Notes: generated by a model not told the origin, from the letters alone. A stretch of DNA of 64,000 bases from Castellaniella denitrificans (GCF_027214045.1 NZ_JAPWHE010000001.1:124001-188000), one strand, 5' to 3'; counted from the first letter of the stretch, positions 34,316 through 42,912 are shown. Translations and numbers: made by a program.

Positions 34316-35056
34316 ATGAAAGTCGCCATCCTCAACTACTCCGGCTCGGTCGGTAAAACCGTGACCGCCTCGCACCTGTTGGCACCCCGCATGCACGGGG
34401 CGCAGATCTTCGCCATCGAATCCACGAACGAAACCGCCGGCGACCTCGGCCTGGACATCGACATGCTGCGCGGCGAACAGTTCGGCAAGCTGTTCCGCGA
34501 CCTGCTCGCCATTGACGATGCCATCGTGGATGTGGGGGCCAGCAACATCGAGGACTTCCTGACCGCCATGAACCGGTACGAGGGCGCCTACGAGGAACTG
34601 GACTACTTCGTGCTGCCGGTCATCAACACCGGCAAGGCCCAGCGCGAAACCATCAAGACTGTGGCCGCCCTGGCCGGCCTGGGTGTCCCGGCCAACAGGA
34701 TTCGGGTGCTGTTCAATCGGGTCGAAGTGAGTATCGAAGACGAATTTCTGGCAATCCTGGCCTATGCCGACAAGACGGGCGAATTCGTCGCCAACCCGAA
34801 AGCCGCAATCTACGAGAACGAGGTGTTCGAAATGCTGGCAGATCTGCGCACCACGATCCAGGACGTGCTGGCCGACGATACGGATTACCGGGCGCTGCTG
34901 CGCCAGGAGGACCCCGCGCACCAGGCGCGGCGCAGCCACCTGAGCAACATGATTGCCCTGCAAGCCCTGGCCAAGCCGGTTGCCAGGCAGATGGACGCCG
35001 CGTTCGCCGCCCTGTTCCAGCAGTCGGCTCCCGCCGCGACGGAGGACCGGCCATGA
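34316..35056 (+). CDS. stbB: StbB-like ParA/MinD-fold ATPase-like protein
   Basis: A 246-residue protein resembling StbB of IncW/IncN plasmids. The N-terminus MKVAILNYSGSVGKTVTASHLLAPRM carries a degenerate deviant Walker A (SGSVGKT), followed by ESTNETAGDLGLDIDML and DDAIVDVGASNIEDFL in the position of the P-loop partner motifs. StbB affects plasmid segregation and conjugation with StbA. The stop overlaps the next gene by four bases. Confidence 0.75.
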   Translation: MKVAILNYSGSVGKTVTASHLLAPRMHGAQIFAIESTNETAGDLGLDIDMLRGEQFGKLFRDLLAIDDAIVDVGASNIEDFLTAMNRYEGAYEELDYFVLPVINTGKAQRETIKTVAALAGLGVPANRIRVLFNRVEVSIEDEFLAILAYADKTGEFVANPKAAIYENEVFEMLADLRTTIQDVLADDTDYRALLRQEDPAHQARRSHLSNMIALQALAKPVARQMDAAFAALFQQSAPAATEDRP

Positions 35057-35466
35057 GCGACGAACGCAGCGCCGCCCGCACGAAGCTGGATTTTGTGTAC
35101 CAGGAGGTCGTAGGCGAGGTCACAGCCCTGGTCACACGGATCGAGGACGCCAATAAACGCCTGACGGCAGTGGGCAAAAAAATGGATGCGGCGGCCGTCT
35201 CCATCGATAAGCTGCCCGACCGCCTGCAGACGGCCCTGGCCGCATCGGGCAAAGAGATCAGCCACGATCTGGCCGCGCGAGCCCATGATGCCGTCCAAGC
35301 ATCCGAATCGCACCTGGCCGAACTGGCCCGTCAGTCTGCCCGGTACGCCACCATCGCCCATCAGTCGGCCCGCCGCATGGCACTGATCGCCCTGATCGTG
35401 GGCAGCGCGGCCGGCAGCATCGGCGGTCTGCTCGCCGGTGTGGCCCTGGGCGGTCACCTGGGCTGA
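35053..35466 (+). CDS. Membrane-anchored helical protein following stbB (StbC-like position)
   Basis: A 137-residue protein with a long predicted coiled-coil (VYQEVVGEVTALVTRIEDANKRLTAVGKKMDAAAVSIDKLPDRLQTALAASGKEISHDL) and one or two C-terminal hydrophobic helices (MALIALIVGSAAGSIGGLLAGVALG). It overlaps stbB (ATGA) and precedes the coupling protein gene. Position corresponds to StbC; sequence similarity is not asserted. It may be a relaxosome or coupling-protein accessory in the inner membrane. Confidence 0.55.
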   Translation: MSDERSAARTKLDFVYQEVVGEVTALVTRIEDANKRLTAVGKKMDAAAVSIDKLPDRLQTALAASGKEISHDLAARAHDAVQASESHLAELARQSARYATIAHQSARRMALIALIVGSAAGSIGGLLAGVALGGHLG

Positions 35467-35513
35467 TTGATCCGGGGCTGGCCCTGCCTGGCCCCTTTTC
35501 ACAAGGACATGAC

Positions 35514-37199
35514 ATGCCGCAACTCTCCCCTATCACACGGCGGCGTATCGCCGCCGTGTGCCTGTCTGTTTTCCCCATCGGGGCGTGGCTCATGGCCGCG
35601 TCCTGGTCTTCTGGGCTGCGGCTGGCCGACTGGGACGCCAAAGCCTTCTGGTACTTCCTGAGTGTGACTTCCACCTACCCGGTCCTCTACATCCCGCCAG
35701 TCGCGGGCCTCATCCTCGCTCTGGCGCTCGTGATCTACCTGGGCCGTGCGCATCAATCCGACGGATTCGAGGGTGCTGGCTATTCGCGGTGGATCCGCGG
35801 CACGCGGTCTGTCTCCCCGCGCACCCTGGCGCGGATGTGTAAGGAGCGTGGCACGGTGCAGGCAGATGTCGCAGGGTTACCGATGCCGCGCAAGGTCGAG
35901 AATCTGCACCTGATGATCGGTGGCGCCACGGGTTCGGGAAAATCTGTGCTGCTGCGCCGCCTTGCCGACTCTGTGCGCCGACGCGGAGACCGGATGATCG
36001 TGATCGACCCCAACGGAGATTTGATGTCGAAGTTCTGGAAAGATGGCGACATGATCCTCAACCCCTACGACATCCGCAGCCAGGGCTGGACTTTCTTCAA
36101 CGAGATCCGCGCAGACTACGACTGGAAGCGCTTGGCAAATTCTATGGTCCCCATGAGCCAGGACAAGAACGCCGAAGAATGGAACGACTTCGGTCGACTG
36201 CTGCTGCGCGAAACCGCCAAGAAGTTGCACCAACTGCAAGGCGAAGACGCCAGCATCATGGATCTGTTCAGGCTCTGCACGATTGAGGATCCCAAGGTTC
36301 TGAAGCAGTTTCTTGACGGCACCCTGGCCGAATCGCTGTTTGTGGGTTCGTCAGAAGCCAGCAAAGCCCTGTCTTCGGCCCGGTTTGTGCTGTCAAACAA
36401 GCTATCCGAACACACCTGCATGAAGCCGGGTGCCTTTTCCATCCGCGATTGGCTGGAAGATCCGAATGGGGGCAACCTGTACATCAACTGGCGCGAAGAT
36501 ATGGCGTCCTCCATGCGACCGCTCGTGTCGGCCTGGGCGGACGTGTTCATCACGTCGATTCTGTCGATGCCAGAAGATAGGGATCGGCGGTGGTGGCTGT
36601 TCATTGATGAACTGGCCAGCCTGGAAGCACTGCCGTCCCTGGAAGCGGGCTTGACCAAGGGCCGCAAGAACGGCTTGCGCATCGTTGCAGGCCTGCAAAG
36701 CACGTCCCAGCTGGAATACATCTACGGGCGCACCATGGCCACCACCATCCGGGCATCCTTCCGTAATCTGGTTGTGCTGGGTGGCTCAAAGACGGATCCG
36801 CAAACCGCAAAGGACATGAGCGACAGCCTGGGCGAACATGAAATCGAACGTCCAGATTACAGGGTCTCCCGATCCGTGGATTCGCGCAACACGACAGACG
36901 GCATGGTGCGCACCACGGAAAAAGTTGTCACCCCTTCTCAGATCCAGGCCCTGCCGGAACTGGTCGGCTACGTCGCCTTCGCAGGTGACCATCCGATTGC
37001 CAAGGTGCAGATGCAGTACAAGGCGTTCGCCCAACGCACGGCCCCCTTCTGCGAGTCCGAACAGCTACGTCGAGTCAACGCGCCCACCGCAACGCAGTTC
37101 ACGCCGGAAGTCGGCGCGCTGTTGGACGGCATGCGCGAAGCTATCAAGACAACGGACACGATCGACGCCTCCGCACTGCCCAAGACCAGCGCGGCATAG
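35514..37199 (+). CDS. trwB: TrwB/TraD-type conjugative coupling protein (VirD4 class)
   Basis: A 561-residue ATPase that links the relaxosome to the secretion channel. Two N-terminal membrane helices lie near residues 10-30 and 50-75. Walker A is GGATGSGKSVLLRRL (about residue 135), then VIDPNGDLMSKFW; Walker B is RRWWLFIDELASL with LTKGRKNGLRIVAGLQS after it. These signatures place it in the TrwB/TraD family associated with MobF relaxases. A strong hairpin separates it from the relaxase gene. Confidence 0.93.
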   Translation: MPQLSPITRRRIAAVCLSVFPIGAWLMAASWSSGLRLADWDAKAFWYFLSVTSTYPVLYIPPVAGLILALALVIYLGRAHQSDGFEGAGYSRWIRGTRSVSPRTLARMCKERGTVQADVAGLPMPRKVENLHLMIGGATGSGKSVLLRRLADSVRRRGDRMIVIDPNGDLMSKFWKDGDMILNPYDIRSQGWTFFNEIRADYDWKRLANSMVPMSQDKNAEEWNDFGRLLLRETAKKLHQLQGEDASIMDLFRLCTIEDPKVLKQFLDGTLAESLFVGSSEASKALSSARFVLSNKLSEHTCMKPGAFSIRDWLEDPNGGNLYINWREDMASSMRPLVSAWADVFITSILSMPEDRDRRWWLFIDELASLEALPSLEAGLTKGRKNGLRIVAGLQSTSQLEYIYGRTMATTIRASFRNLVVLGGSKTDPQTAKDMSDSLGEHEIERPDYRVSRSVDSRNTTDGMVRTTEKVVTPSQIQALPELVGYVAFAGDHPIAKVQMQYKAFAQRTAPFCESEQLRRVNAPTATQFTPEVGALLDGMREAIKTTDTIDASALPKTSAA

Positions 37200-37263
37200 T
37201 CACCTTGTCCGCATTTTCTGTGGACAAGCCTGCACGCAGCCTCCCACTCCCAATCCTCACGTG

Positions 37264-37307
37264 GCCCGCCGGGCGGCAGGAAGTTTCCTGACCGCCGGCG
37301 GGCTTTT
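37264..37307 (+). terminator. Strong terminator-like hairpin between coupling protein and relaxase genes
   Basis: A long stem with outer arms GCCCGCCGG and CCGGCGGGC, extended inside by GCGG/CCGC-type and CAGGA/TCCTG pairing, followed by TTTTG. It is a canonical intrinsic terminator yet lies between two transfer genes, 18 bases before trwC, suggesting attenuation or a separate relaxase promoter. Confidence 0.75.
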
Positions 37308-37324
37308 GTTTATCAGGAGTACTC

Positions 37325-40228
37325 ATGATCACCTACAAAGTGCTGCGCCGTGAAGCGGCCGCCGATAACACGCACTACTACAATGATCAGAAGGATGACT
37401 ATTACAGCCGTGACAGCGGCGCGGCTGTGTGGCAAGGCGATGGTGCTCGCCGCCTTGCCGCCGTCGGTGATGTGGATCCACAGCGGTTTCATGCCATGCT
37501 GCGTGGCGAGTTCGGACAGGGTATCCAAGCGGGCAAGTCTGTGCGCAAGGACAGCAAGGCCCGCGCTGGCATTGACCTGACATTCAGCGCCCCCAAAAGC
37601 ATCACGCTGCAGGCCTTGGTGGGCGGTGACGAACGTCTGCTCAAAGCGCATGATGAAGCCGTAGCCGCAACGCTGGCATATATCGAGCGCCACGCGGCCC
37701 GTGGTCGCCAGAAAGAGCGCGGCAAAACGCACACGGAAGAAACAGGCAACCTGATCATCGCCAAGTTCCGGCACGAAACCGCCCGCCCGACGGAAGATGC
37801 GCCGCCAGACCCCGCCCTGCATACCCACGCCGTCATCATGAACGCCACCCAGAGGACTGATGGTAGCTGGGTATCGTTGTCGAACGAAGAAATCGTCAAG
37901 CGGCGCATGCTCTACGACGCGGTGTATAACGCCCAGCTGGACTACCAGGTACGTCGCCTAGGATACGAGGTCCGCTACGAAAAGCACCATATCGAACTGG
38001 CCCACATCAGTCGGAAGGCCATTGAGGCGTTCAGCAAACGCCGGGCCCAGATCGCTGCTGCAATGGCTGCGCACGGCCTGGACATCAATGAAGCACCGCG
38101 ACAACAGCGCGAACCCGCGCTGCTGGCCACCCGCCAGGACAAAACCAAGGAATACAACCGCGCGGACCTGCATGCGAGCTGGGTCCAGCAGGCCGTAGAC
38201 ATTGGCATTGATTTTGGTGCCCGCACGGCCCCCGAAGCCTCCCGCGAAGACCCACAGGCTCAGCGCGACGAGCGCCCCGAACACGCAATTGCCGACCAGT
38301 GCCTGAATTGGGCGGTGGCACACTTGGCTGAACGCGAAAGCGTGATGCCTCGCTCAGAACTGCTGGCCGCCGCCATCCGCCAATCCGGCGGTACGGTCGC
38401 CCCGGAAGTCATCAGCGATGCATTGCGCCGCCGTGCGGACGCGGGCCAGTTGCTGCGCAACCCCGCGCAGTACCGACTGGCGGCAGACTTGAAAGCAGAT
38501 CCCCTGACACGCAAAGCCTGGGCGCAAAAGGTTGCGACCCAGCGCGGCCAGCCTCTGGCCGATGCTCTGGCGACAGTGGACCGGGCCATTGCACAGGGTC
38601 GCCTGGTCGCCGACGAACCGCTGTATGCGACTCCGGCCGCCTATGCGGCCGAGAAACGCATTACAGACATGGAAGCCGCCGGTCGGGGCGCAGTGGCGCC
38701 TGTGATCACCCGCGAAGTGCTGCAACACACCTTCGAGGGCAGTACCCTGAGCGCTGGCCAGCGCGATGCCCTATGTCTGATCCTGGCCGAACAGGACCAG
38801 ATCGTAGGCGTCCAGGGCCTGGCCGGCACCGGCAAATCCTTCGCTCTGCAAAGCGCACAGCGCCTGCTACAGGAGCGCGGCTACAACATGGTGGCCCTGG
38901 CTCCCTATGGCGCCCAGGTCAGCAACCTGCGCCAGGATGGCATTGCGGCCAACACCGTGGCCTCGTTTCTGACGGCCAAGGACCCGCGCCGGATCATGGA
39001 CAAAATGGGGCCGCAGACCGTGGTGGTGATCGACGAGGCTGGTGTCGTGCCCGTGCGCCAGATGGACAAGCTGCTTGGCAGGATCACAGCGACAGGCGCC
39101 CGCGTCGTCGTGCTGGGCGATACAGCCCAAACGAAGGCCGTCGAAGCTGGCCGCGCCTTTGCGCTACTGCAGGAGCGCGGCATGAGAACCGTGACGATGG
39201 GCGACATCCAGCGCCAGAAAAGCGAACGGCTGCGCCGCGCTGTGGAGCTGGCCGCCGGTGGCCAGGCTAGCCAGTCACTGCCGTTGGTGGACCGGATCGC
39301 ATGCGTGCAGGACTCGTTTGGCGAAGACGAGCACGGCAACAAAACCCGCGACAGCAGCGCCCGCTACGAGGCTATCGCCGCAGAATACACAGCACTGCCT
39401 CATGAGGACCAAGCCAAGACCCTGATCATCACAGGCACGAACGATTCACGCAAAGCCATCAACGCCCTGGTCCATGCCAAACGCGGCTTGGCGGGCTGCG
39501 GCCACCGGTACCAGCTGCTCACCCGCCACGACACGACACGAGCGGAACGCTCATGCGCAAAGTACTACACGGTGGGGGATGTCGTGCAGCCTGAGCGCGA
39601 CTACAAGTGCGGTCTGAAACGAGGCCAGTTGTATCGAGTCGTGGAATGTGAACGCCGCTTTGACCGGATCTCGGTGGTGCCCATGGGTGCCCCTACCCAG
39701 ACGGACAAAATCATCGAAATCATCCCAAAAACGATGAGCAAGCTCTCGGTCTACCACCAGCATGAAGCGGAACTGTCCGTGGGCGACTGGGTGCGCGTCA
39801 CACGCAACAATGCCGCCGCCGACCTGGTCAATGGCCAGCGTGCCGAGGTCGTGGCCATCGATCCGGACGCCATCACGCTCGATGTTGGCGGCCGCTTGGT
39901 AGAACTGACAACAGACAAACCATTGCATCTCGATCATGCTTACGCAACGACCGCGCACAGCGCCCAGGGCCTGACCTGCGACCGCGTGTTTTACAACGCG
40001 GAAAGCTACAGTCGCACCACGGCACAGGACACCTACTACGTCAGCATTTCGCGGGAACGTCATGAGGTGGTGGTGTTTACAGACGATGCGACCGCGCTGC
40101 CCAAGGCAGTTGACCGAGTGCCCTACAAGGGCCTGGCGCATGACCTGGTTGGCCCCGATCATGCGCCGACAGGCCACGCGCTGAAAGCGCCGGAATATGA
40201 AACCGGTGATGATCTGGAAATGGACTGA
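37325..40228 (+). CDS. trwC: MobF-family relaxase-helicase (TrwC/TraI)
   Basis: A 967-residue bifunctional enzyme that nicks oriT and unwinds the transferred strand. The relaxase domain (residues 1-300) has the N-terminal tyrosine cluster NTHYYNDQKDDYYSRDS and the metal-binding His motif PDPALHTHAVIMN. The helicase domain has Walker A VQGLAGTGKSFAL near residue 498, Walker B TVVVIDEAGVVP and the C-terminal TTAHSAQGLTCDRVFYN and YYVSISRERHEVVVFTD motifs. The length is typical of TrwC (966). It is the last gene of the plus-strand transfer region, ending at a perfect terminator. Confidence 0.95.
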   Translation: MITYKVLRREAAADNTHYYNDQKDDYYSRDSGAAVWQGDGARRLAAVGDVDPQRFHAMLRGEFGQGIQAGKSVRKDSKARAGIDLTFSAPKSITLQALVGGDERLLKAHDEAVAATLAYIERHAARGRQKERGKTHTEETGNLIIAKFRHETARPTEDAPPDPALHTHAVIMNATQRTDGSWVSLSNEEIVKRRMLYDAVYNAQLDYQVRRLGYEVRYEKHHIELAHISRKAIEAFSKRRAQIAAAMAAHGLDINEAPRQQREPALLATRQDKTKEYNRADLHASWVQQAVDIGIDFGARTAPEASREDPQAQRDERPEHAIADQCLNWAVAHLAERESVMPRSELLAAAIRQSGGTVAPEVISDALRRRADAGQLLRNPAQYRLAADLKADPLTRKAWAQKVATQRGQPLADALATVDRAIAQGRLVADEPLYATPAAYAAEKRITDMEAAGRGAVAPVITREVLQHTFEGSTLSAGQRDALCLILAEQDQIVGVQGLAGTGKSFALQSAQRLLQERGYNMVALAPYGAQVSNLRQDGIAANTVASFLTAKDPRRIMDKMGPQTVVVIDEAGVVPVRQMDKLLGRITATGARVVVLGDTAQTKAVEAGRAFALLQERGMRTVTMGDIQRQKSERLRRAVELAAGGQASQSLPLVDRIACVQDSFGEDEHGNKTRDSSARYEAIAAEYTALPHEDQAKTLIITGTNDSRKAINALVHAKRGLAGCGHRYQLLTRHDTTRAERSCAKYYTVGDVVQPERDYKCGLKRGQLYRVVECERRFDRISVVPMGAPTQTDKIIEIIPKTMSKLSVYHQHEAELSVGDWVRVTRNNAAADLVNGQRAEVVAIDPDAITLDVGGRLVELTTDKPLHLDHAYATTAHSAQGLTCDRVFYNAESYSRTTAQDTYYVSISRERHEVVVFTDDATALPKAVDRVPYKGLAHDLVGPDHAPTGHALKAPEYETGDDLEMD

Positions 40229-40242
40229 CTCCCCCCCTTCGA

Positions 40243-40268
40243 CCCGGCCTCGTGCCGGGTTTTTTTTC
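40243..40268 (+). terminator. Rho-independent terminator of the transfer operon
   Basis: CCCGGC, loop CTCGT, GCCGGG, then nine T. It lies 15 bases after the trwC stop codon. Confidence 0.95.
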
Positions 40269-40326
40269 AACTATCGGCATTCGGTAGGTGATGGGTTGCC
40301 GAAAACATCCCTTAACCGTCTTATTG

Positions 40327-40403
40327 ATGTCCTTGATGTGTCCTGTTGATGTCCTTGAAGCGTCCTATAGATGTCTTAGAAATGTCCTGTATATGTCCTA
40401 TGG
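40327..40403 (+). repeat. Seven direct repeats with exact 11-bp period
   Basis: The core ATGTCCT (variants GTGTCCT, GCGTCCT and ATGTCTT) begins at 40327 and recurs every 11 bases to 40393. The strict helical phasing points to cooperative binding of one protein on one DNA face. The R388 StbA site is built of 9-bp repeats with 2-bp spacers, the same period. Confidence 0.93.
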
Positions 40404-40648
40404 GCTTCTCAGAGTAGAAAACCTGCAGTGTCTACGGAACCAAATGGCTACAGCCGTGGAACGATTCACCAGCATGGATCGGGTCTCTCCGAAGATTTGT
40501 AGCCTACCGTGTTCCACGGTGTCGATTTTTCGATTTTTCTTGCAAGCCGCGCTGGCGCTGGCTTTTGAACCCCGCCAGGGGTGCGTCATGTATGGACCCT
40601 TTAAGGCCACAAATGAGCGCCAGCGAATTTGGGGAATTGAAGGGTCCA

Positions 40649-40668
40649 GCAGGCCCTTAAGGGCCTGC
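40649..40668. repeat. Perfect 20-bp palindrome
   Basis: GCAGGCCCTTAAGGGCCTGC. Flanked by further inverted repeats in the control region; a candidate cruciform or protein site. Confidence 0.9.
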
Positions 40669-40853
40669 AGCGTCATCAGCGCGGGACCCAGGCGAAGCCT
40701 GGGATGTGGGCTATGACATCACCCTGACGACAGGCAGGGCCAAATCCACCACAGGCAGGAACAGGACGACAGCATGCCGGTATCTGAGACCGGGCACTAC
40801 CGGCAGACCAGGACATGAAAAAGCCCACGACCAGGCAAGGCAGTGGGCCAGTG

Positions 40854-40885
40854 CAGGCCAAAAGAAAGGGCCGTATCAACGGCCC
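40854..40885 (-). terminator. Rho-independent terminator of the minus-strand leading-region operon
   Basis: On the minus strand GGGCCGT, loop TGAT, ACGGCCC is followed by TTTCTTTT. It lies 23 bases after the DUF2442 gene stop and faces the transfer operon terminator. Confidence 0.88.
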
Positions 40886-40907
40886 GAAGGATTAGAAAAC
40901 TGGCTGT

Positions 40908-41228
40908 TCATGCCGTTTCAAGTTTCTTGATCTCTGCATACATGGCATCGGGGGCTAGGTCGATGTCACCCGGCCATGTCACCGCGCCATGATTGACGAA
41001 CGCTTCGTTGAATAGGGATGGATCGCTGAGGGCAGCAAAGACCCCCGCGCCAGCGGAGTGAATGAGTGCAGTCAAGTCCATCGTTCCCTCAGTGCCATCC
41101 ACGAATCGGACATGCAACCGAAACCCTGGGAGGGCTTCCACCGTCGTCACGCGCCAAGGCATGCGCGGTTGAATCGGCGGCGTTACACCAAGGGATGAAT
41201 CTTGTTGGGCTGCTGATTGCGAGCGCAT
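40908..41228 (-). CDS. DUF2442 family protein
   Basis: A 106-residue protein. The DUF2442 core is visible: WRVTTVEALPGFRLHVRFVDGTEGTMDL, FAALSDPSLFNEAFVNHGAVTWPGDIDLAPDAMYAEIK. The chosen ATG lies within the preceding DUF4160 gene (overlap 46 bases), after GGAGG; a later in-frame ATG at 41162 would give only the core. DUF4160-DUF2442 pairs recur in genomes and are often listed as toxin-antitoxin-like, but no activity is established. Confidence 0.75.
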   Translation of the reverse strand: MRSQSAAQQDSSLGVTPPIQPRMPWRVTTVEALPGFRLHVRFVDGTEGTMDLTALIHSAGAGVFAALSDPSLFNEAFVNHGAVTWPGDIDLAPDAMYAEIKKLETA

Positions 41229-41443
41229 AGTTCCCAGTCCTCCATAAGTTCGGCGCGATGTTCCTGCGCCCATTCCAGGATCAGAGCGAGCGCTCGCCGC
41301 GGCATCTCGCCTTCCACACTCTCCAACGTCCGGATGTCGATCAACACTTCATGCTCAGCATAGAGCGCGTGAAAGTGCGGCGGCGCGTGATCGTTCCAGA
41401 ACATTTGGATCAGGATTCCGTAAAACGTGCTGATAGTCGGCAT
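41183..41443 (-). CDS. DUF4160 family protein
   Basis: An 86-residue protein with the DUF4160 signature: MPTISTFYGILIQMFWNDHAPPHFHALYAEHEVLIDIRTLE and ALILEWAQEHRAELMEDWE. It overlaps the DUF2442 gene, and the two are likely translated together. The ATG at 41443 is used; an upstream TTG is possible. Function unknown. Confidence 0.8.
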   Translation of the reverse strand: MPTISTFYGILIQMFWNDHAPPHFHALYAEHEVLIDIRTLESVEGEMPRRALALILEWAQEHRAELMEDWELCARNQQPNKIHPLV

Positions 41444-41451
41444 TGTCAGAA

Positions 41452-41709
41452 TCAAGCGCTGCGGGCCACATCGTAGTATGGCCCTGGTTCATAGTAGATG
41501 GATAACGGATCTTCATCAATGGCGGGGGGGCATGGTGGCGGTGCATCCCCCTGTGCCTCTCTGAAGGCCAGCACGGCAGCGACCTGATTACCCTGTGCCC
41601 CGTCCAGCCATTTTTTGGCTTCGGCTTCCGCGCAACCGGTGCGGTGCATGACATACGCCATCGCCGCCGCTTGAACGACCAGGGGTTTATCAGGAAGGAT
41701 CCGCCGCAT
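41452..41709 (-). CDS. Small hypothetical protein downstream of ssb
   Basis: An 85-residue protein. A predicted helical start (MRRILPDKPLVVQAAAMAYVMHRTGCAEAEAKKWLDGAQGNQVAAVLAFREAQG) precedes a proline- and acid-rich tail with PLSIYYEPGPYYDV. The helical part resembles a UBA-like small domain in spacing, but this is only an impression. It begins 17 bases after ssb on the same strand and reads toward DUF4160, so it belongs to the ssb operon. Confidence 0.6.
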   Translation of the reverse strand: MRRILPDKPLVVQAAAMAYVMHRTGCAEAEAKKWLDGAQGNQVAAVLAFREAQGDAPPPCPPAIDEDPLSIYYEPGPYYDVARSA

Positions 41710-41726
41710 GCCGTGCCCCTTGTTGT

Positions 41727-42203
41727 CTAGAACGGAATGCCGTCCGAATCGTCAGCCGCCGCCGGCGCGGGTTTGCCGCCCTTGCTTTGCGGTGCGGATT
41801 CGTTGCGAATGTCCCGGCCAGCGACTTGCCCGACCGGCCCGTTGATGTTCTGCGTCGTGCCGCCTTCACCCCCGCCCAGCATCTGCATCTGATCGGCGAC
41901 GATCTCGGTGCTGTAGCGGTCGGCGCCAGTTTCCTTGTCCTGCCATTTCCGGGTCTTCAGACGGCCCTCGACGTAGACGGACCGGCCCTTCTTGAGGTAT
42001 TCGCCGACGATCTCGGCCAGGCGGTTGTAGAACACTACGCGGTGCCATTCGGTTTCCTCGCGGCGTTCACCCGTGGCTTTGTCTTTCCAGGTGCTGGTTG
42101 TTGCGATGGACACAGTGCAAACGGCCATGCCGTCGGGCGTGTAGCGAACCTCGGGATCTTTGCCCAGGTTGCCGATGAGGGTGACGCGGTTCAGTGATGC
42201 CAT
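41727..42203 (-). CDS. ssb: Single-stranded DNA-binding protein
   Basis: A 158-residue SSB. The OB-fold occupies residues 1-110 ([62 protein letters not shown]), with a flexible Gly/Ala/Pro linker and the intact acidic tip DDSDGIPF. Plasmid SSBs coat the incoming strand and are expressed early in recipients. An AGGAG site precedes the ATG. Upstream lies a 500-bp leader module shared with the radC-like gene. Confidence 0.96.
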   Translation of the reverse strand: MASLNRVTLIGNLGKDPEVRYTPDGMAVCTVSIATTSTWKDKATGERREETEWHRVVFYNRLAEIVGEYLKKGRSVYVEGRLKTRKWQDKETGADRYSTEIVADQMQMLGGGEGGTTQNINGPVGQVAGRDIRNESAPQSKGGKPAPAAADDSDGIPF

Positions 42204-42720
42204 GGTGCTTTCTCCTGATGTACTTCCGTGGTTGAAAAGGTCTTTCCCTGCTGACCGGATCCGAAGATTCTTGAGCCGGATCGTAAAAATCGAGGTTTAG
42301 GGATTGATCCTGGCGCCCGGTGTTGCCGCCGTCTTCCGTGAGTTCCGTCGCCGTGCCGTACTGGGCCACGAAGCGACAAGCGCAGGGGGGACCGTGGAAT
42401 AAATAGGGAGCGCCAGCGACCGGTTTATGCCGCGAAAGCCCCCCGCAGCGCCGGAGCGCAGTGGTACACGTCGGCGGTTTAGGCGGCGGAACTCACGGGA
42501 GACGGAGATCTCGGCCACTGCGAGGATCTGTCACTGAACGGCGGCCGCGCGGCGAGCGCCCTTTGTCGCGCCACCAGGCGCGGCACCAAACAGGGCCGCA
42601 TTTCGGCCCCCCAGGCAAGCGCAGCGCGCAGCGTCGCCAGACGCGAAGGCATGAGGGATGGAAGCCCGCAGGGGCGAGACCCGGAACGGGGGCTCGATGC
42701 GCAGCACGAGAGCCCGACCC
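42204..42720 (-). promoter_or_regulatory. Leader module 1, upstream of ssb (repeated upstream of radC-like gene)
   Basis: About 500 bases that resemble 45191-45705 in several blocks at the same distance from the gene start. A 28-base block is identical (42250-42277). Arms of a long inverted repeat lie at 42325-42352 and 42482-42505, and the same 24-base arm pair is present in module 2. A further 20-base block is at 42541-42560. It is non-coding; the shared design suggests a common regulatory element. Confidence 0.75.
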
Positions 42721-42873
42721 CGGCGTCGACAGCGACGGGGGGATGCACAAGCTTGCATGTGCCTAGACAAGCTGCGCCGATCCTTGCATCAGGCGGGGCT
42801 GGCGGGCAGCAGCCAATCGCAACACTGAACACCGCCCACGCCGATCGGATCTGTAACGCTTGGCACCCTGGGT
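42721..42873. other. Non-coding spacer upstream of leader module 1
   Basis: GC-rich sequence with no gene or clear promoter that I can support. It ends at the terminator of the DUF3560 transcription unit. Confidence 0.4.
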
Positions 42874-42912
42874 AAAAAGGCCCTGGGGTGCGTCAGCACC
42901 GCAGGGCCTTTG
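42874..42912 (-). terminator. Rho-independent terminator after the 46-residue gene
   Basis: On the minus strand AAAGGCCCTG...CAGGGCCTTTTT forms an 11-bp outer stem enclosing an inner GGTGC/GCACC stem and ending in T5. Confidence 0.85.

Larger units (their letters stand above)
40269..40853. other. Non-coding control region between two convergent terminators; candidate segregation site and oriT
   Basis: No credible gene. It contains the 11-bp repeat array (40327-40403), an inverted repeat CCGTGGAAC/GTTCCACGG (40454-40462 and 40511-40519), another TGGACCCTT/AAGGGTCCA (40593-40601 and 40640-40648), a perfect 20-bp palindrome (40649-40668) and the hairpin CCCAGGC-GAA-GCCTGGG (40687-40703). The region separates the transfer genes from the minus-strand leading-type genes, where oriT and StbA sites are expected. 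Confidence 0.6.

Noticed and set aside
40288-40716. 142-codon open frame over the 11-bp repeat array
   Set aside because: Product has no domain-like pattern, and the region is dominated by repeats and palindromes between two terminators.
42067-42518. Several overlapping minus-strand frames in leader module 1 and their look-alikes in module 2
   Set aside because: The same peptide pieces appear in different frames in the two modules, so conservation is at the DNA level and not at the protein level.
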